Below, in pieces: positions 5,882-7,460 of a DNA stretch of 7,460 nucleotides. The stretch's first letter is position 1. The number at the start of each line of letters is the position of its first letter. The position numbers and the translations under genes were made by a program. The notes beneath the pieces are model-generated. The model saw nothing but the letters and a program-made list of their open reading frames with translations, searched no databases and was not told where the DNA came from. Source of the stretch: Actinomycetota bacterium (GTDB taxonomy: Bacteria > Actinomycetota > Acidimicrobiia > Acidimicrobiales > Ilumatobacteraceae); NCBI GenBank assembly GCA_026393655.1, contig JAPKZT010000123.1, positions 1 through 7,460 on the forward strand, in the 5' to 3' direction.

Positions 5882-7117
5882 TTAATCAGTGATTGTTCGG
5901 CGTGGAGTCCAGACGATGTAGTTCCAGATCCAGTCTGCAAAAATACTTGTTCGGTTACGGCCGCCTGATAGGTACGCGAGATGCAGCGCAAGCCAGGTCA
6001 GCCAAGCAAGTGAACCTCGAAACCGCAACCATGAATTCATTTCAACGACGGCTTTTCGTCGACCGATTGTCGCCATCTGACCCTTGTCGCGATACTTGAA
6101 AACTTCGAGAGATTTACTTGATTCGCGTCGCCTGATCTGGCGCGCGACATGTTTGCCCTGTTGAATTGCAACCGGTGCAACCATTGGAAGTGGACGGCCA
6201 TTGGTATCTGGGTAACTGGCGACATCACCGACTACCCAAATCGAATCGTTTAGTTGCAAATTTGAATTTACTTTGATTCGGTTTCCACGATCTGTTTCGC
6301 CAAGAAACTTCCAGTTCGGCGGTGCGACAACTCCTGCCGCCCAAATTCGGGTGCCAGCGACAATTTCTTTTCCATCTTTAAGTCGCAGCGAACGAGAAGT
6401 TGCCTCAACAACTGAGGCATCGACTTGAACTTGAACTCCCATCTTGTTGAGAGTTTTGAGAGTGTATTGACTTGAGCGTGGATGAAAGCTCGGCAATAAT
6501 CGTGGGCCCGCCTCAAGAAGTGTCACGGTTGCTTTCGGTGCGATGTGCTCAAACTCGCGTTGAATTTCGCGCTGCAGTTCTCTTACTGCTCCGGCGAGTT
6601 CGACCCCAGTTGGCCCGCCGCCAACAATCACGACATTAAGACTCTCAAGGGGCAACAACCCATCTTCGACACTTTCGTATGTATGCAGTAGCGAGCGACG
6701 AATTTCGCGAGCATCATTGACCGACTTCATTTGAAAAGCGTGTTCTGCAATACCTGGGATTCCAAATGTCGTGCCCTCTGAACCAACTGCAAGAATCAAG
6801 TCATCGTAGGAAATTGTTTTGCCGTTTGAAAGCGTGAGTTCTTTTGCAGTTGTATCAATATTTGTAACTTCGCCGCGGACGAATTGCACTTCGCGATACG
6901 CCGTTCGAACGGGAAACGCGATGTCGTCTTCTGGCAGTGACGCCGTCGCCACTTGGTAGAGAAGAGGAGAGAATAATTGATATGGATTTCTGTCAATCAG
7001 CGTCACCGAGTAGGTGTCAGACTTACGCAACTTTTTAGCGCACGCTAAGCCACCAAAACCAGCGCCGATTACAACTGCATGTTTTTTAGGTGTGCGTGCA
7101 CCGAACTCAATAAGCAT
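5882..7117 (-). CDS. ndh: Type II NADH dehydrogenase-like FAD oxidoreductase
   Basis: This 411-residue flavoprotein should oxidise NADH and pass electrons to membrane quinone without pumping protons. The N-terminal FAD-binding fold has GAGFGG (18-23) with the ribose-binding acidic residue in LID (40-42), followed by the family segment SPLLYQVAT (50-58). The NADH fold has GGGPTG (166-171) with Glu173, the position linked to quinone chemistry in studied NDH-2 enzymes. VGDVA (296-300) contacts FAD and APVAIQQG (314-321) corresponds to the AQxAxQ quinone-site region, with Pro in place of the first Gln, a variant I recall in other homologues. After GQMATIGRRKAVV a C-terminal stretch WLTWLALHLAYLSG (372-385) should anchor it to the membrane. 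The ATG at 7117 fits the family; it has no Shine-Dalgarno but a -10-like box 6 nt upstream. A related quinone- or sulfide-linked enzyme is less likely. Confidence 0.93.
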   Translation of the reverse strand: MLIEFGARTPKKHAVVIGAGFGGLACAKKLRKSDTYSVTLIDRNPYQLFSPLLYQVATASLPEDDIAFPVRTAYREVQFVRGEVTNIDTTAKELTLSNGKTISYDDLILAVGSEGTTFGIPGIAEHAFQMKSVNDAREIRRSLLHTYESVEDGLLPLESLNVVIVGGGPTGVELAGAVRELQREIQREFEHIAPKATVTLLEAGPRLLPSFHPRSSQYTLKTLNKMGVQVQVDASVVEATSRSLRLKDGKEIVAGTRIWAAGVVAPPNWKFLGETDRGNRIKVNSNLQLNDSIWVVGDVASYPDTNGRPLPMVAPVAIQQGKHVARQIRRRESSKSLEVFKYRDKGQMATIGRRKAVVEMNSWLRFRGSLAWLTWLALHLAYLSGGRNRTSIFADWIWNYIVWTPRRTITD

Positions 7118-7123
7118 GACGTC

Positions 7124-7129
7124 AATCTA
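7124..7129 (-). promoter_or_regulatory. Possible -10 box of a leaderless ndh promoter
   Basis: TAGATT on the minus strand lies exactly 6 nt (GACGTC) before the ndh ATG. This spacing would start transcription at the start codon and agrees with the lack of any Shine-Dalgarno in the preceding 25 nt. No -35 element is visible at 16-19 nt upstream, so support is modest. Confidence 0.35.
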
Positions 7130-7171
7130 CGACTTTTGACACGCTTAAGGTGAGTTGAACTACTTACAGAT

Positions 7172-7460
7172 TTAAGACCGGTGGCTGGCTTCAGTCAGTG
7201 CGTCAAAAACTAGAACTTTTGCTAAGTGCCGACGATAGTCAGCCGACGCCCGAGTATCTGAACTCGGTGAGGTGCCTTCGTCTGCGAAATTTGCTGCTTG
7301 TTCAAGGTCAGCGCCAGTCGCGATTGCTTCTTCACACTTTGCAGCACGAAGCGGAATTTCTCCCATCGCGCCGAGAATAATGCTTGACCCGCTAACTGCA
7401 ACCGAAACTACTGCCCAGTCTTGTGAGCGTGAAGTAAATTTCTGGTAACTCCAATTTGGT
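7172..7460 (-). CDS. FAD-binding subunit of a molybdenum hydroxylase (CoxM/XdhB type), C-terminal part
   Basis: The gene enters from the right edge and 95 codons to the TAA at 7174-7172 are visible; the reading frame stays open to base 7460. It reads KFTSRSQDWAVVSVAVSGSS, the last part of which matches the C-terminal domain of the medium FAD subunit of CO dehydrogenase/xanthine dehydrogenase enzymes. GAMGEIPLRAAKCEEAI follows, and the end is the typical SADYRRHLAKVLVFDALTEA. In these enzymes the subunit carries electrons from the iron-sulfur subunit to an outside acceptor. The FAD-binding N-terminal half lies outside, so its motifs cannot be checked. No small or large subunit follows on this strand; the next gene is ndh after 54 nt. 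The substrate (CO, purine, aldehyde or other) cannot be decided here. Confidence 0.88.
   Translation of the reverse strand, partial: PNWSYQKFTSRSQDWAVVSVAVSGSSIILGAMGEIPLRAAKCEEAIATGADLEQAANFADEGTSPSSDTRASADYRRHLAKVLVFDALTEASHRS

Noticed and set aside
7150..7167. Inverted repeat GTGAGT-N6-ACTTAC between the FAD subunit gene and ndh
   Set aside because: Considered as terminator or operator. On the transcribed strand one of six pairs is an A-C mismatch and no U tract follows, so it is not a convincing terminator; as an operator it is too short and imperfect to stand out from chance.

Overview
The window reads as one tightly packed, entirely minus-strand stretch of a bacterial chromosome. Moderate G+C by eye, short gaps and ATGA overlaps suggest a streamlined genome. 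Gaps between genes total only 147 nt (about 2%: 54, 48, 16 and 29 nt), and three gene pairs overlap. There is no gene-less stretch over 300 bases, and I see no RNA gene, mobile element, CRISPR array or convincing hairpin terminator. An actinobacterium, perhaps a small-genome aquatic type, is my best guess. It rests on the style of the exporter NBD insertion, the form of the FAD-subunit fragment and what look like leaderless starts. This is inference, not proof.

In transcription order (high to low coordinates), the window opens with the C-terminal 95 residues of a CoxM/XdhB-type FAD subunit of a molybdenum hydroxylase (7172-7460, 5' end outside). Next is a complete type II NADH dehydrogenase-like flavoprotein (5882-7117). 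A 125-residue pentapeptide-repeat protein of 21 uninterrupted repeats follows (5456-5833). After a 16-nt gap comes a homodimer-type ABC exporter with fused membrane and ATPase domains (3574-5439).

After 29 nt the remaining genes form a peptide-type (Dpp/Opp) ABC importer: substrate-binding protein (1997-3544), DppB-like permease (1033-2043), DppC-like permease (206-1036) and the first 69 codons of the ATPase (1-209, 3' end outside). The last three are joined by overlaps. The binding protein delivers substrate to the DppB-DppC pore, powered by the partial ATPase and probably a DppF-type partner beyond the window.

Nothing here amounts to a clearly new system. The points most worth a second look are the pentapeptide protein-exporter-importer train, the matching leaderless promoter layout before ndh and the pentapeptide gene, the binding protein that lacks a lipobox, and the position of the FAD subunit as the last gene of its presumed cluster.
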